Below are positions 1 to 4,452 of a stretch of 5,003 bases of DNA, piece by piece. The translations under genes and the position numbers were made by a program. Positions within the stretch are counted from its first letter, which is position 1, and each line of letters begins with the position of its first letter. Below the pieces are notes generated by a model. It searched no databases. It saw only the letters and a list, made by a program, of their open reading frames with translations, and was not told the origin of the DNA. The stretch comes from Rubrobacter sp. (GTDB taxonomy: Bacteria; Actinomycetota; Rubrobacteria; Rubrobacterales; Rubrobacteraceae): positions 1 to 5,003 of the forward strand of contig JADDPR010000489.1 in the NCBI GenBank assembly GCA_016781775.1, given 5' to 3'.

Positions 1-19
1 TCCCTGCCTCTCGGCGGGA
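1..19 (-). other. RNA-like hairpin with GNRA tetraloop
   Basis: Read on the minus strand this is TCCCGCC, loop GAGA, then GGC, a bulged A, and GGGA: seven base pairs with one bulge and a GNRA-class loop. On the plus strand the loop would be TCTC, which is not a stable tetraloop, so the structure favours a minus-strand RNA. A second inverted repeat, AGGTCA/TGACCT (65-70 with 41-46), lies just upstream in that RNA. The stem may extend past the window edge. It could belong to a riboswitch-like leader or a non-coding RNA, or be chance structure inside a coding region. Confidence 0.3.
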
Positions 20-77
20 CCAGGCCAGAACCTTCTTTGTAGGTCAGGATGCCGCGGTCTTTGTTGACCTTGTGCAT
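1..77 (-). CDS. Start of an unrecognised gene running off the left edge (partial)
   Basis: An open frame begins at ATG 77-75 on the minus strand and stays open for 25 codons to the edge; it reads MHKVNKDRGILTYKEGSG and continues LVPPRGR. An in-frame TGA lies two codons before the ATG, so no upstream start in this frame is possible. Most codons end in G or C, as in the other genes here. Two good promoters lie upstream on the same strand, which supports a transcribed unit. No clear Shine-Dalgarno site precedes the ATG; the nearest purine stretch is GAAAG directly against it. I do not recognise the product. The same bases can form RNA stems (41-46 with 65-70, and 1-19), so this may instead be a structured leader or non-coding RNA whose gene lies further left. 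Confidence 0.3.
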   Translation of the reverse strand, partial: MHKVNKDRGILTYKEGSGLVPPRGR

Positions 78-121
78 CTTTCATTCTACTCAGTTGGTTC
101 CTGTCCCTTAGAAGCTTGCTT

Positions 122-149
122 ATTATAGCCAAGCCTCCCGCTTTTTCAA
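122..149 (-). promoter_or_regulatory. Sigma70-type promoter P2 (leftward)
   Basis: On the minus strand a -35 box TTGAAA (149-144; five of six consensus bases) is followed after 16 bases by a perfect -10 box TATAAT (127-122). Transcription would start near 115 and run to the left edge, about 38 bases before the ATG at 77. A perfect TATAAT at correct spacing is unlikely by chance in a high-GC genome, although this stretch is locally AT-rich. Confidence 0.5.
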
Positions 150-200
150 GCCGCGAGCTCTGAAAAAAGTCGCCTTTTTTCCAGACACTCCCGCCTCCAT
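123..200 (-). CDS. Possible leader mini-ORF in the P1 transcript
   Basis: A short minus-strand frame opens at ATG 200-198 (25 codons) or, more plausibly, at GTG 188-186 (21 codons). GGAGG at 198-194 sits five bases before this GTG. The product from GTG would be a basic peptide starting MSGKKATFFRARG and ending KKREAWL, with TAA at 125-123 inside the -10 box of P2. It lies in the leader expected from promoter P1, and its ribosome site forms the 3' arm of the hairpin at 194-220. It could be a regulatory leader peptide or a chance ORF; the sequence alone cannot decide. It has no run of one amino acid of the kind used in classical attenuation. Confidence 0.18.
   Translation of the reverse strand: MEAGVSGKKATFFRARGLKKREAWL
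141..185 (-). other. Two mutually exclusive hairpins (A/T-tract stems)
   Basis: On the minus strand the tract at 169-161 (CTTTTTTCA) can pair in two ways. With the upstream arm 185-174 it makes an 11-bp stem with one bulged G and a GCGA loop (GNRA class). With the downstream arm 148-141 (TGAAAAAG) it makes an 8-bp stem with one bulged T. The two stems cannot coexist, which is the geometry of a switching leader. Neither is followed by a U-run, so I do not call either an intrinsic terminator. In the plus direction the six T at 175-180 are part of the stem, which also makes a terminator unlikely. Confidence 0.35.
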
Positions 201-220
201 TCGAGGTGTCTCGAAGGAGG
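194..220 (-). other. Inverted repeat at the expected +1 of P1 (hairpin or operator)
   Basis: Plus-strand CCTCC, A, TTCGAG, loop GTGT, CTCGAA, GGAGG: an 11-bp inverted repeat with a single unpaired A at 199. It begins at the position expected for the P1 transcription start (about 220). In the RNA, CCUCC would pair with GGAGG and so hide the ribosome site of the mini-ORF. As DNA, TTCGAG-N4-CTCGAA is also a good shape for a repressor operator overlapping the start point. I see the repeat directly; either role is inference. Confidence 0.45.
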
Positions 221-226
221 ACCGTA

Positions 227-254
227 AATATAACGCTGATCTTTCTACTGTCAA
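227..254 (-). promoter_or_regulatory. Sigma70-type promoter P1 (leftward)
   Basis: A perfect -35 box TTGACA (254-249, minus strand) is followed by a 16-base spacer and the -10 box TATATT (232-227), five of six consensus bases. The transcript would begin near 220, at the base of the inverted repeat at 194-220, and would have a leader of about 143 bases before the ATG at 77. With P2 it forms a tandem promoter pair aimed at whatever lies left of the window. Confidence 0.55.
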
Positions 255-540
255 CCCAAAACTTCGACACCCTCATATTTCTATCGAACACCGACTCCCA
301 AGCCCTGCCCTGTGGTTCTCCGGGGTAAGTACGCCCGCCGGAACTTTTCCCCTCCATCGCAACACTAGCGTGCGGCTGTCTACGATTAGGCCATATTCGC
401 TGGTGCCCTTCTCACGCTCGATGGTCGTTCTCCAAGGAGTGTGTTCTATTCCCCAGGTGATGACCCTGAGTTCCTGCACAGCCTGATAACGAGGCCTCAC
501 GGCTAGAACGACTCTGGCGTTCTCGCACGTAGCGCACCGC
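255..540. other. Lower-GC stretch without a convincing gene
   Basis: Between P1 and the CorA fragment I find no gene I can support. A minus-strand frame is open from within the CorA fragment down to TGA 275-273; its last ~90 codons (from GTG 542-540) have a plausible amino-acid mix, with VVLAVRPRYQAVQEL and GLIVDSRTLVLRWRG as hydrophobic/charged stretches. However, the codon third positions are not GC-rich like the neighbours, no ribosome site precedes any start, and I recognise no family. A 6-bp inverted repeat AGAACG/CGTTCT (505-510, 518-523) is present. The stretch may be acquired or decayed DNA. Confidence 0.3.
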
Positions 541-549
541 ACTAAAGGG

Positions 550-735
550 GTGATGAAGGTGCTGACCATCGTCTCGAGCGTGCTGCTGCCGGCCACGTTC
601 CTCCTGAGCGTCTTCGGCACCAGCTTCGAAGGCGTCCCGCTCTACCGGCGCGAGTTCTTTGAACCCGTGCTGCTGCTCGTCGCGCTGACGATGCTGGCGA
701 TCCTCCTCGTCTTCCGGCGTAGAGGTTGGATCTAG
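550..735 (+). pseudogene. CorA-type Mg2+/metal transporter, C-terminal fragment
   Basis: Only the last ~61 residues of a CorA-family (MIT superfamily) metal-ion channel are present; intact members have roughly 300 or more. The piece starts MKVLTIVSSVLLPATFL, the typical start of the first membrane helix, and ends in the second helix and a basic tail RRRGWI, also typical. Between the helices, where the family carries the pore motif GMN, the sequence is FGTSFEGVP, so GMN is replaced by GTS. Two stops at 484-489 close the frame upstream, and the residues just before (AHRTKGVMK) still resemble the family, so the break lies near 490-540, where base composition also changes. The large cytoplasmic N-terminal domain is missing. 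GTG 550 or ATG 553 could start a two-helix peptide, but no proper ribosome site is spaced before it. Most likely a non-functional remnant; a short membrane peptide is the alternative. Confidence 0.65.
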
Positions 736-824
736 GGCAGCGTAGGCAAACGCCGGAGCTGCTTGAGGTAGTCTATCGTCCGCTCGACGCGGTACTCGTA
801 TCCGACCGGGCGTACAATGCCGGG
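732..824 (-). pseudogene. Possible IS5-type transposase C-terminal remnant
   Basis: A 30-codon minus-strand frame between two stops (TAG 827-825 and TAG 734-732) has no start codon of its own and contains YRVERTIDYLKQLRRLP. This resembles the C-terminal signature of IS5-family DDE transposases, in which VERT is followed by an aromatic and a Leu, then a basic stretch ending in RRL. The likeness covers only about 15 residues and diverges right after RRL. Its stop overlaps the stop of the CorA fragment on the other strand. Its position beside a truncated gene fits an old insertion scar. A chance resemblance in GC-rich DNA is the main alternative. Confidence 0.27.
813..818 (+). promoter_or_regulatory. 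-10 box for a leaderless exonuclease transcript
   Basis: TACAAT (five of six consensus bases) ends eight bases before the ATG at 827. The transcription start would therefore fall on or within two bases of the start codon. This fits the absence of any Shine-Dalgarno site and the frequent use of leaderless mRNAs in actinobacteria. No good -35 box is seen 16-18 bases upstream (around 790-795 reads CGGTAC). Confidence 0.42.
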
Positions 825-826
825 CT

Positions 827-1387
827 ATGAAAGCTCGTGGTACAAGCCTCGCTAAGGACCGCGCCGGCTCGGTGGCATGGGCGGGAGAGCTCGTGGAATC
901 CGGAGGGTTCTGCGTCCTCGATTCGGAGACCACCGGGCTGAGGTCCCCCGTGCAGTTTGTGGAGATAGCGGTCGTTGACGCCGACGCGAGGACGCTCTTC
1001 GAGGCCACCGTAAAGCCCGACTGCCCGATAGAGTCCGGCGCCGCGCGGGTTCACGGTTACACCGCACGAAGCCTCGCCGAGTCTCCTTCCTTCCGAGAGA
1101 TCTACCCCGACCTGTTGGAGGTCCTGTGTGGTAGGAGGGTCGTCGTCTACAACGCCTCCTACGATAGAAGGGTATGGGACGTAGAAGTGAGGGGCCTGGG
1201 GGCACGCGGAGCCCTCGCCGGGGTACTGCCCGCCTGGGAGTGCGCCATGAGGCGCTACGCGGCCTACGTGGGAGAGCCCTCGAAGCGAGGCGGTTACCGC
1301 AACCAGAAGCTGACCGGAGGAGACCATAGCGCCCGAGGCGACGCCCTGGCGACCCTGCGACTGATCGAGGAAATGGCCCAAGGCTAA
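827..1387 (+). CDS. DEDDh 3'-5' exonuclease (RNase T / DnaQ-like)
   Basis: The 186-residue protein belongs to the exonuclease family of RNase T and the DNA polymerase III epsilon subunit, which remove nucleotides from DNA or RNA 3' ends with two metal ions. All catalytic motifs are visible. ExoI is VLDSETTGL with Asp32 and Glu34; ExoII is YNASYDRRV with Asp113; ExoIII is HSARGDALA with His167 and Asp172, marking the DEDDh subgroup. The conserved VHGYT follows ExoI at 75-79. The length fits a stand-alone single-domain enzyme, with no polymerase or helicase part attached. The start at 827 is chosen because an AxWA segment just before ExoI, usual in actinobacterial relatives, is retained and because TACAAT at 813-818 gives a leaderless transcript; no ribosome site is present. 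The gene ends 207 bases before the convergent dehydrogenase. The substrate, DNA repair or RNA processing, cannot be told from sequence. Confidence 0.9.
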   Translation: MKARGTSLAKDRAGSVAWAGELVESGGFCVLDSETTGLRSPVQFVEIAVVDADARTLFEATVKPDCPIESGAARVHGYTARSLAESPSFREIYPDLLEVLCGRRVVVYNASYDRRVWDVEVRGLGARGALAGVLPAWECAMRRYAAYVGEPSKRGGYRNQKLTGGDHSARGDALATLRLIEEMAQG

Positions 1388-1470
1388 GTAGAAGAGGCTG
1401 CCCGGACGGACGCAGGCGCACGAACCATGCGACATCGCCCGCCTACTGTGGATAGCGCCTCCTCCTGCTT

Positions 1471-1493
1471 TCTCCTTGCCGTCGCAAAGGAGA
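1471..1493. terminator. Bulged hairpin between convergent genes
   Basis: TCTCCTTGC, loop CGTC, GCAAAGGAGA: nine base pairs with one bulged A, in the 207-base gap (1388-1594) between the convergent exonuclease and dehydrogenase genes. There is no T-run after it on either strand, so a bidirectional factor-assisted terminator is possible but unproven. The rest of the gap holds a 9-bp direct repeat CGGGTACCT (1509-1517, 1587-1595) and no gene that I can support. Confidence 0.25.
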
Positions 1494-1594
1494 CCTGGCA
1501 CCGAGCTTCGGGTACCTGGGGGAACGGTGCGAAGGTAGGATGGTTCGGGCGGGCGAAGAAGATGGTTGCTGGTGTTTTGTCTGCGCCGGGTACC

Positions 1595-2407
1595 TCAATG
1601 GAGGTCGGCAAGCCCTATGGAGAGGCGCTCGAGCCTTTCGCGAGCTTCCTCGTCGTAGGCCTGCTGGTTCGCGCGAGTCTCGCGCTTTCCGTCGAAGTAG
1701 CGCCCGGTAACGCCTTCTAACTCGGTGGAAGCTGTGAGGCGCACGGTCGCTTCCATGCCCTCTCGCACGGTGCTCCTCGTGTAGCCGAAGGTCTGGCGGA
1801 CCATCTTGGTATCCATGAGGCTGGCCGGGTGCAGGGCGTTGGCGGTGACATTCGAATCCTTTAGCTGCCGGGCGAGGTCGAAGGCATGCATGACCATGGC
1901 AAGCTTGCTCTGGGCGTACGCCCGCATGGGGTCGTACGCCTTCTCCAGCATCGGGTCGTCGAAGTCGATGGGGCTCTGGGCGGCCGAGGCGACGTTGACG
2001 ATGCGTGCGGGCCCTTGCAGGAGGAGCGGCGAGAGCAGGCGGGCGAGCAGGAAGTGGGAGAGGTAGTTTACGGCGAAGGTCTTCTCCACGCCGTCCTCGC
2101 TCTCCTCGCGCTCGGGGAGGATCACGCCGGCGTTGTTGACCAGAACGTCCAGCTGATCGTAGCCGGAACTCACCTCTTCGGCGAGGCGGCGTACCTCCCT
2201 GAGGGAGGAGAAGTCGGCGAGGTGATAGCGTAGCTTGTCGTTGCCGGTTTCTCTGGAGATCTCGCGTACCGCGGCCTCGGCGCGCCCGGCGTCGCGTCCG
2301 TGCAGCAAGACGGTGGTACCCCTCGCCGCAAGATCCCGGGCGACCCATCTTCCGAGCCCATCGGTTGCTCCCGTGACCAGGATGTTCTGCTCTTCTATGC
2401 TCCTCAT
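1595..2407 (-). CDS. Short-chain dehydrogenase/reductase (SDR)
   Basis: The 270-residue protein is a classical-type SDR, an NAD(P)-dependent oxidoreductase with a Rossmann fold, of the retinol-dehydrogenase-like sort. The nucleotide-binding motif TGATDGLG is at residues 12-19, the acidic LADFSS at 63-68, NNAG at 91-94, Asn114 in AVNYLSHF, catalytic Ser141 in NVASA, and YAQSK (Tyr164, Lys168). The Asn-Ser-Tyr-Lys tetrad is complete. Arg38 after the second strand (LLHGRDA) suggests NADP(H), by family rule. HPASLMDT near 193-200 matches the region after the active site. ATG 2407 is the first start after an in-frame TAG 12 bases upstream; purine-rich GGGAGGGG and AGGG precede it, but no ideally spaced ribosome site. 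The gene lies 140 bases downstream of the GNAT reading frame on the same strand, so co-transcription is possible. The substrate is unknown. Confidence 0.9.
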   Translation of the reverse strand: MRSIEEQNILVTGATDGLGRWVARDLAARGTTVLLHGRDAGRAEAAVREISRETGNDKLRYHLADFSSLREVRRLAEEVSSGYDQLDVLVNNAGVILPEREESEDGVEKTFAVNYLSHFLLARLLSPLLLQGPARIVNVASAAQSPIDFDDPMLEKAYDPMRAYAQSKLAMVMHAFDLARQLKDSNVTANALHPASLMDTKMVRQTFGYTRSTVREGMEATVRLTASTELEGVTGRYFDGKRETRANQQAYDEEARERLERLSIGLADLH

Positions 2408-2410
2408 AGT

Positions 2411-2455
2411 CCCTATCTACCCCTCCCTGGCATCCGTCGAAGCCCCCTAACCCCC
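2411..2455 (-). other. G-run cluster upstream of the SDR start
   Basis: On the minus strand, runs of 5, 5, 3, 4 and 3 G lie within 45 bases just before the dehydrogenase start (as C-runs at 2451-2455, 2443-2447, 2425-2427, 2420-2423 and 2411-2413 on the plus strand). The loops are 3, 15, 1 and 6 bases. The 15-base loop makes this a non-canonical quadruplex candidate at best. The last runs may simply supply ribosome-binding purines. Confidence 0.2.
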
Positions 2456-2547
2456 TCCACGCAGCCACGCCTTCCGTCGTAAAGGGCGTACCTCGTCGAC
2501 CGGAAGAGGGACGAGTGGCCCAAGGAACGGCCATCGTACCCGCCGCG

Positions 2548-2979
2548 CTAGAGGGTTAGTTCCCAGTTCTCCCCGACGAGGTCTTTGCCGAAGCTGTGGT
2601 GACGCTCCTCGTTGGTGAGCTCGAAACCCTTCCCCTCGTAGATGCGTCGGGCGGAGCCGAGCACGCTGTTCGTCCACAGCACGAGCTTGCCGTAGCCGCG
2701 GGCCCTGGCAAAGCGTATGCACTCATCGACGAGGCGGACGCCGAGACCCAGGCCGCGCGCCTCAGGCTCGACGAGCAGAAGCCTCAGTTTCGCGACCTGC
2801 TCGCTCTCCTTCCCCACGAAGACGCACCCGACGTTCTTGCCGTCAATCTCGGCGATCCAGCATCGTTCTTTGGCCGGGTCGTAGCCGTCGACAAAGTCCG
2901 CGACGATCCTGGCGACGAGTGCCTCGAAACCCTCGTCCCAGCCGTACTCCCGGGCGTAGAGGACGCCTTGCCTGTGCAA
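2548..2979 (-). CDS. GNAT-family N-acetyltransferase half of the split fusion
   Basis: This 143-codon frame is a complete GNAT domain, which moves acetyl from acetyl-CoA to an amine. WIAEIDGKNVGCVFV (41-55) forms the central strands, VAKLRLLLVEPEARGLGLG (62-80) is the acetyl-CoA-binding motif A with Arg75-Gly-Leu-Gly-Leu-Gly80, and SARRIYEGKGFE (109-120) is motif B. The end HHSFGKDLVGENWELTL is typical of the GNAT part of MarR-GNAT fusions. The only start near its head is TTG 2979-2977, four bases beyond the stop of the MarR half, with no good ribosome site (an AGG is a few bases away). Independent translation would need coupling or stop read-through. The acetyl acceptor is unknown; small-molecule or antibiotic amines are possible by family only. 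Confidence 0.65.
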   Translation of the reverse strand: MHRQGVLYAREYGWDEGFEALVARIVADFVDGYDPAKERCWIAEIDGKNVGCVFVGKESEQVAKLRLLLVEPEARGLGLGVRLVDECIRFARARGYGKLVLWTNSVLGSARRIYEGKGFELTNEERHHSFGKDLVGENWELTL

Positions 2980-2982
2980 GAC

Positions 2983-3486
2983 CTAGCCCATATCTCCCGG
3001 CTCGTGGGCGCGCAGATAGCAGGGCTCGGAGTACTTGAAGCCCCGCCCGGCCTCCCCGCCCAGGACGACCTCGACCGTGCGCATGGCCTCCAGCAGGCGC
3101 CGTTGCTCCCCCTCGGGGAGGGCCTCGAGCATCTTGCCTACCTCTTCGCGGGAACGGGAGTCTAGGGAGGAGAAAGCATCCTCACCGTCGCGCGTGAGGG
3201 AGAGCGTGCGCCGGCGCCCATCGTCCTCCGAAGGGACCCTCGTTATAAGCCCCCTCCCCTCCAAGCGGTTCAGGATCCTGCTGAGATACCCCGGGTCCAG
3301 GCCCAGCTCCCGTGAGAGATCCGTGGCGGTCGGCGCAGCGCGCCTGGATACCTCCAACAGGACGCGGGCCTCGGTCAGGGTATACGGCGTGTAGAGCAGA
3401 CCCTCACGCAGAACGCCGATCCTACGCGTCCAGAACCGGTTAAAGCGCCTTACCGCCTCGATGCGCGTCTCGATACCATCACCCAA
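2983..3486 (-). CDS. MarR-family transcriptional regulator half of the split fusion
   Basis: From TTG 3486 the product has 167 residues and a winged helix-turn-helix: PTATDLSRELGLDPGYLSRI, with recognition helix around residues 66-81 (GYLSRILNRLEGRGLI), and wing SEDDGRRRTLSLT at 86-98, flanked by dimerisation helices (IEAVRRFNRFWTRRIGVLREG; SREEVGKMLEAL). The TTG start is chosen because GGAGGTG lies seven bases upstream and relatives begin just before the VRRFNRF helix. The longer frame to 3573 would start upstream of the -35 box. The tail KYSEPCYLRAHEPGDMG is the linker that joins MarR to GNAT in the fused family, and the frame stops exactly there with TAG. As a dimer this half could still bind DNA alone. 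The divergent amidohydrolase 110 bases away is a natural target. Ligand unknown. Confidence 0.75.
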   Translation of the reverse strand: MGDGIETRIEAVRRFNRFWTRRIGVLREGLLYTPYTLTEARVLLEVSRRAAPTATDLSRELGLDPGYLSRILNRLEGRGLITRVPSEDDGRRRTLSLTRDGEDAFSSLDSRSREEVGKMLEALPEGEQRRLLEAMRTVEVVLGGEAGRGFKYSEPCYLRAHEPGDMG

Positions 3487-3493
3487 CGTGCGA

Positions 3494-3500
3494 CACCTCC
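3494..3500 (-). promoter_or_regulatory. Ribosome-binding site that fixes the MarR TTG start
   Basis: GGAGGTG on the minus strand is a near-perfect Shine-Dalgarno sequence with seven bases to TTG 3486-3484. It is the strongest ribosome site on this strand of the window and decides the start in favour of TTG over the upstream ATG at 3573. Confidence 0.8.
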
Positions 3501-3506
3501 CTCTAC

Positions 3507-3543
3507 TACTTGCTATAGTCCAACGAATACTTGTTTTTGTCAA
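3507..3543 (-). promoter_or_regulatory. Promoter of the MarR-GNAT gene with possible operator repeats
   Basis: A perfect -35 TTGACA (3543-3538, minus strand) is followed after 17 bases by GACTAT (3520-3515), matching the important A and T at -11 and -7. TATAGC with a 20-base spacer is an alternative. The leader would be about 22 bases. Two copies of TACTTG (plus strand 3507-3512 and 3528-3533) lie 21 bases apart, two helical turns, across the -10 and spacer, and a palindrome CTATAG (3513-3518) overlaps the -10. These are candidate MarR operator elements, inferred from position only. A TATATT at 3545-3550 could serve the divergent hydrolase, though I see no matching -35. Confidence 0.45.
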
Positions 3544-3596
3544 ATATATTGCGCTGCCGGTGGTAGGGTGCATAAAGGGGAGATAGAGTTATCGAG

Positions 3597-4367
3597 ATGC
3601 AAGGGTTTGAGATCTTCGACGCCCACCTGCACGTGATCGACCCGCGCTTTCCGCTGGTACCGAACCGGGGTTATCTTCCCGCCCCGTTCACCGCGGAGGA
3701 TTACCTGCAGCGGGCGGGGCCGCTCGGAGTGATCGGTGGCGCGGTGGTTTCGGGCTCCTTTCAAGGATTCGATACGTCTTACCTGCTCGACGCCCTAAGG
3801 GTGCTCGGTCCCGCGTTCGTGGGCGTGGCCCAGCTGTCGGTCTCGGTCGACGACGCGGAGGTGTCGAGGCTGCACGAAGCGGGCGTAAGGGCGGTGCGCT
3901 TCAACCTCGCGCGAGGCGGTTCGGAGACGCAGGAGAACCTGGAACGGTTGGCGAAGCGCGTCTACGACATCTCCGGCTGGCACGCGGAGCTTTACGTAGA
4001 CTCCCGCCACCTAACGGAGCTGGAGGGGTTGCTCGCACGGCTGCCTAGGGTGAGCATAGATCATCTGGGCCTCTCGAAAGCCGGGCTCGGGACGCTGCTG
4101 AGGCTGGCGGAGCGCGGGGCGCGTGTAAAGGCGACGGGCTTCGGGAGGCTGGACTTCGACCCGAGAGCGGCGATGCGGAAACTGTGCGCCGCAAACCCCG
4201 ACTCGCTTATGTTCGGGACGGACCTTCCCTCCACCCGTGCCCGCAGGCCCTTCCGGGACGAGGACATCGCTACGGCGGTGGAGGCCCTGGGCGAGGATCT
4301 GGCGAGAAAGGCCCTCCACGACAACGCGGCGGCCTTCTACCGGCCGAGGAGTGACCGAGACCGGTAA
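3597..4367 (+). CDS. Amidohydrolase-superfamily hydrolase (PDC hydrolase-like)
   Basis: The 256-residue protein is a TIM-barrel metal-dependent hydrolase of the amidohydrolase-2 group, whose best-known relative is 2-pyrone-4,6-dicarboxylate lactonase of aromatic degradation. The N-terminal metal motif is FDAHLHVIDPRFP with His10 and His12. WHAELYVD (128-135, His129) and IDHLGLS (154-160, Asp155, His156) supply the middle barrel positions, VKATGFGR follows at 178-184, and MFGTDLPSTRARRPF (205-219) carries the conserved Asp209. HDNAAAFY near the end matches the family finish, and the length is near the lower end for the family. ATG 3597 is the only start because TAA at 3573-3575 closes the frame; GGGGAG is about 14 bases away, so the ribosome site is loose. 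It is divergent from the MarR gene with a 110-base shared control region. No aromatic-pathway genes are visible, so the substrate is open (a lactone or cyclic ester by family). Confidence 0.85.
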   Translation: MQGFEIFDAHLHVIDPRFPLVPNRGYLPAPFTAEDYLQRAGPLGVIGGAVVSGSFQGFDTSYLLDALRVLGPAFVGVAQLSVSVDDAEVSRLHEAGVRAVRFNLARGGSETQENLERLAKRVYDISGWHAELYVDSRHLTELEGLLARLPRVSIDHLGLSKAGLGTLLRLAERGARVKATGFGRLDFDPRAAMRKLCAANPDSLMFGTDLPSTRARRPFRDEDIATAVEALGEDLARKALHDNAAAFYRPRSDRDR

Positions 4368-4452
4368 GGAGAACGCAGGGTACACGCGGTAGCCTTCGGG
4401 CCTTCGTATGACCGGTTGCGTCGGACCGCGGTGTCCCCCGGCCTTAGAGCAT

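Larger units (their letters stand above)
2548..3486 (-). pseudogene. MarR-GNAT fusion gene interrupted by an in-frame amber stop
   Basis: The MarR and GNAT reading frames described separately are in the same frame and separated by a single TAG at 2985-2983. Read through that codon, they form one protein of 312 residues, the usual size of bifunctional HTH regulator/N-acetyltransferase proteins. The sequence around the stop is PGDMG, stop, VLHRQG; in intact relatives as I remember them this linker reads GDMGW followed by a V-x-H-R stretch. A TGG to TAG change (plus-strand C to T at 2984) explains everything. No frameshift or other damage is visible in either half. It is therefore a recent loss, a sequencing error, a suppressed stop, or a gene split in two. 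The pseudogene label is the cautious reading. Confidence 0.6.

Noticed and set aside
412..1008. A 198-codon minus-strand open frame
   Set aside because: It covers the CorA fragment and the head of the exonuclease in another frame, is low in hydrophobic order, and matches no family.
773..1501. Long minus-strand open frames opposite the exonuclease (also 852-1421)
   Set aside because: Arg/Pro/Gly-rich shadows of a gene with complete catalytic motifs on the plus strand.
1509..1595. A 9-bp direct repeat CGGGTACCT 78 bases apart
   Set aside because: Too short to be meaningful alone; no element with matching ends lies between the copies.
2492..2515. A 6-bp inverted repeat CTCGTC/GACGAG between the GNAT and SDR genes
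   Set aside because: Long loop, short stem and no T-run; not distinguishable from chance in GC-rich DNA.
1443..2534. A 363-codon minus-strand frame overlapping the dehydrogenase
   Set aside because: It is a frame-shifted shadow of the SDR with extreme Arg content; the SDR frame has all its motifs.
2596..3165. A 189-codon plus-strand frame opposite the GNAT and MarR coding regions
   Set aside because: GC-rich antisense frame with no recognisable domain, while the minus strand shows clear MarR and GNAT motifs.
3487..3573. A 29-codon upstream extension of the MarR protein to ATG 3573
   Set aside because: It would start upstream of the TTGACA box; the TTG at 3486 has a strong ribosome site and fits the family N-terminus.
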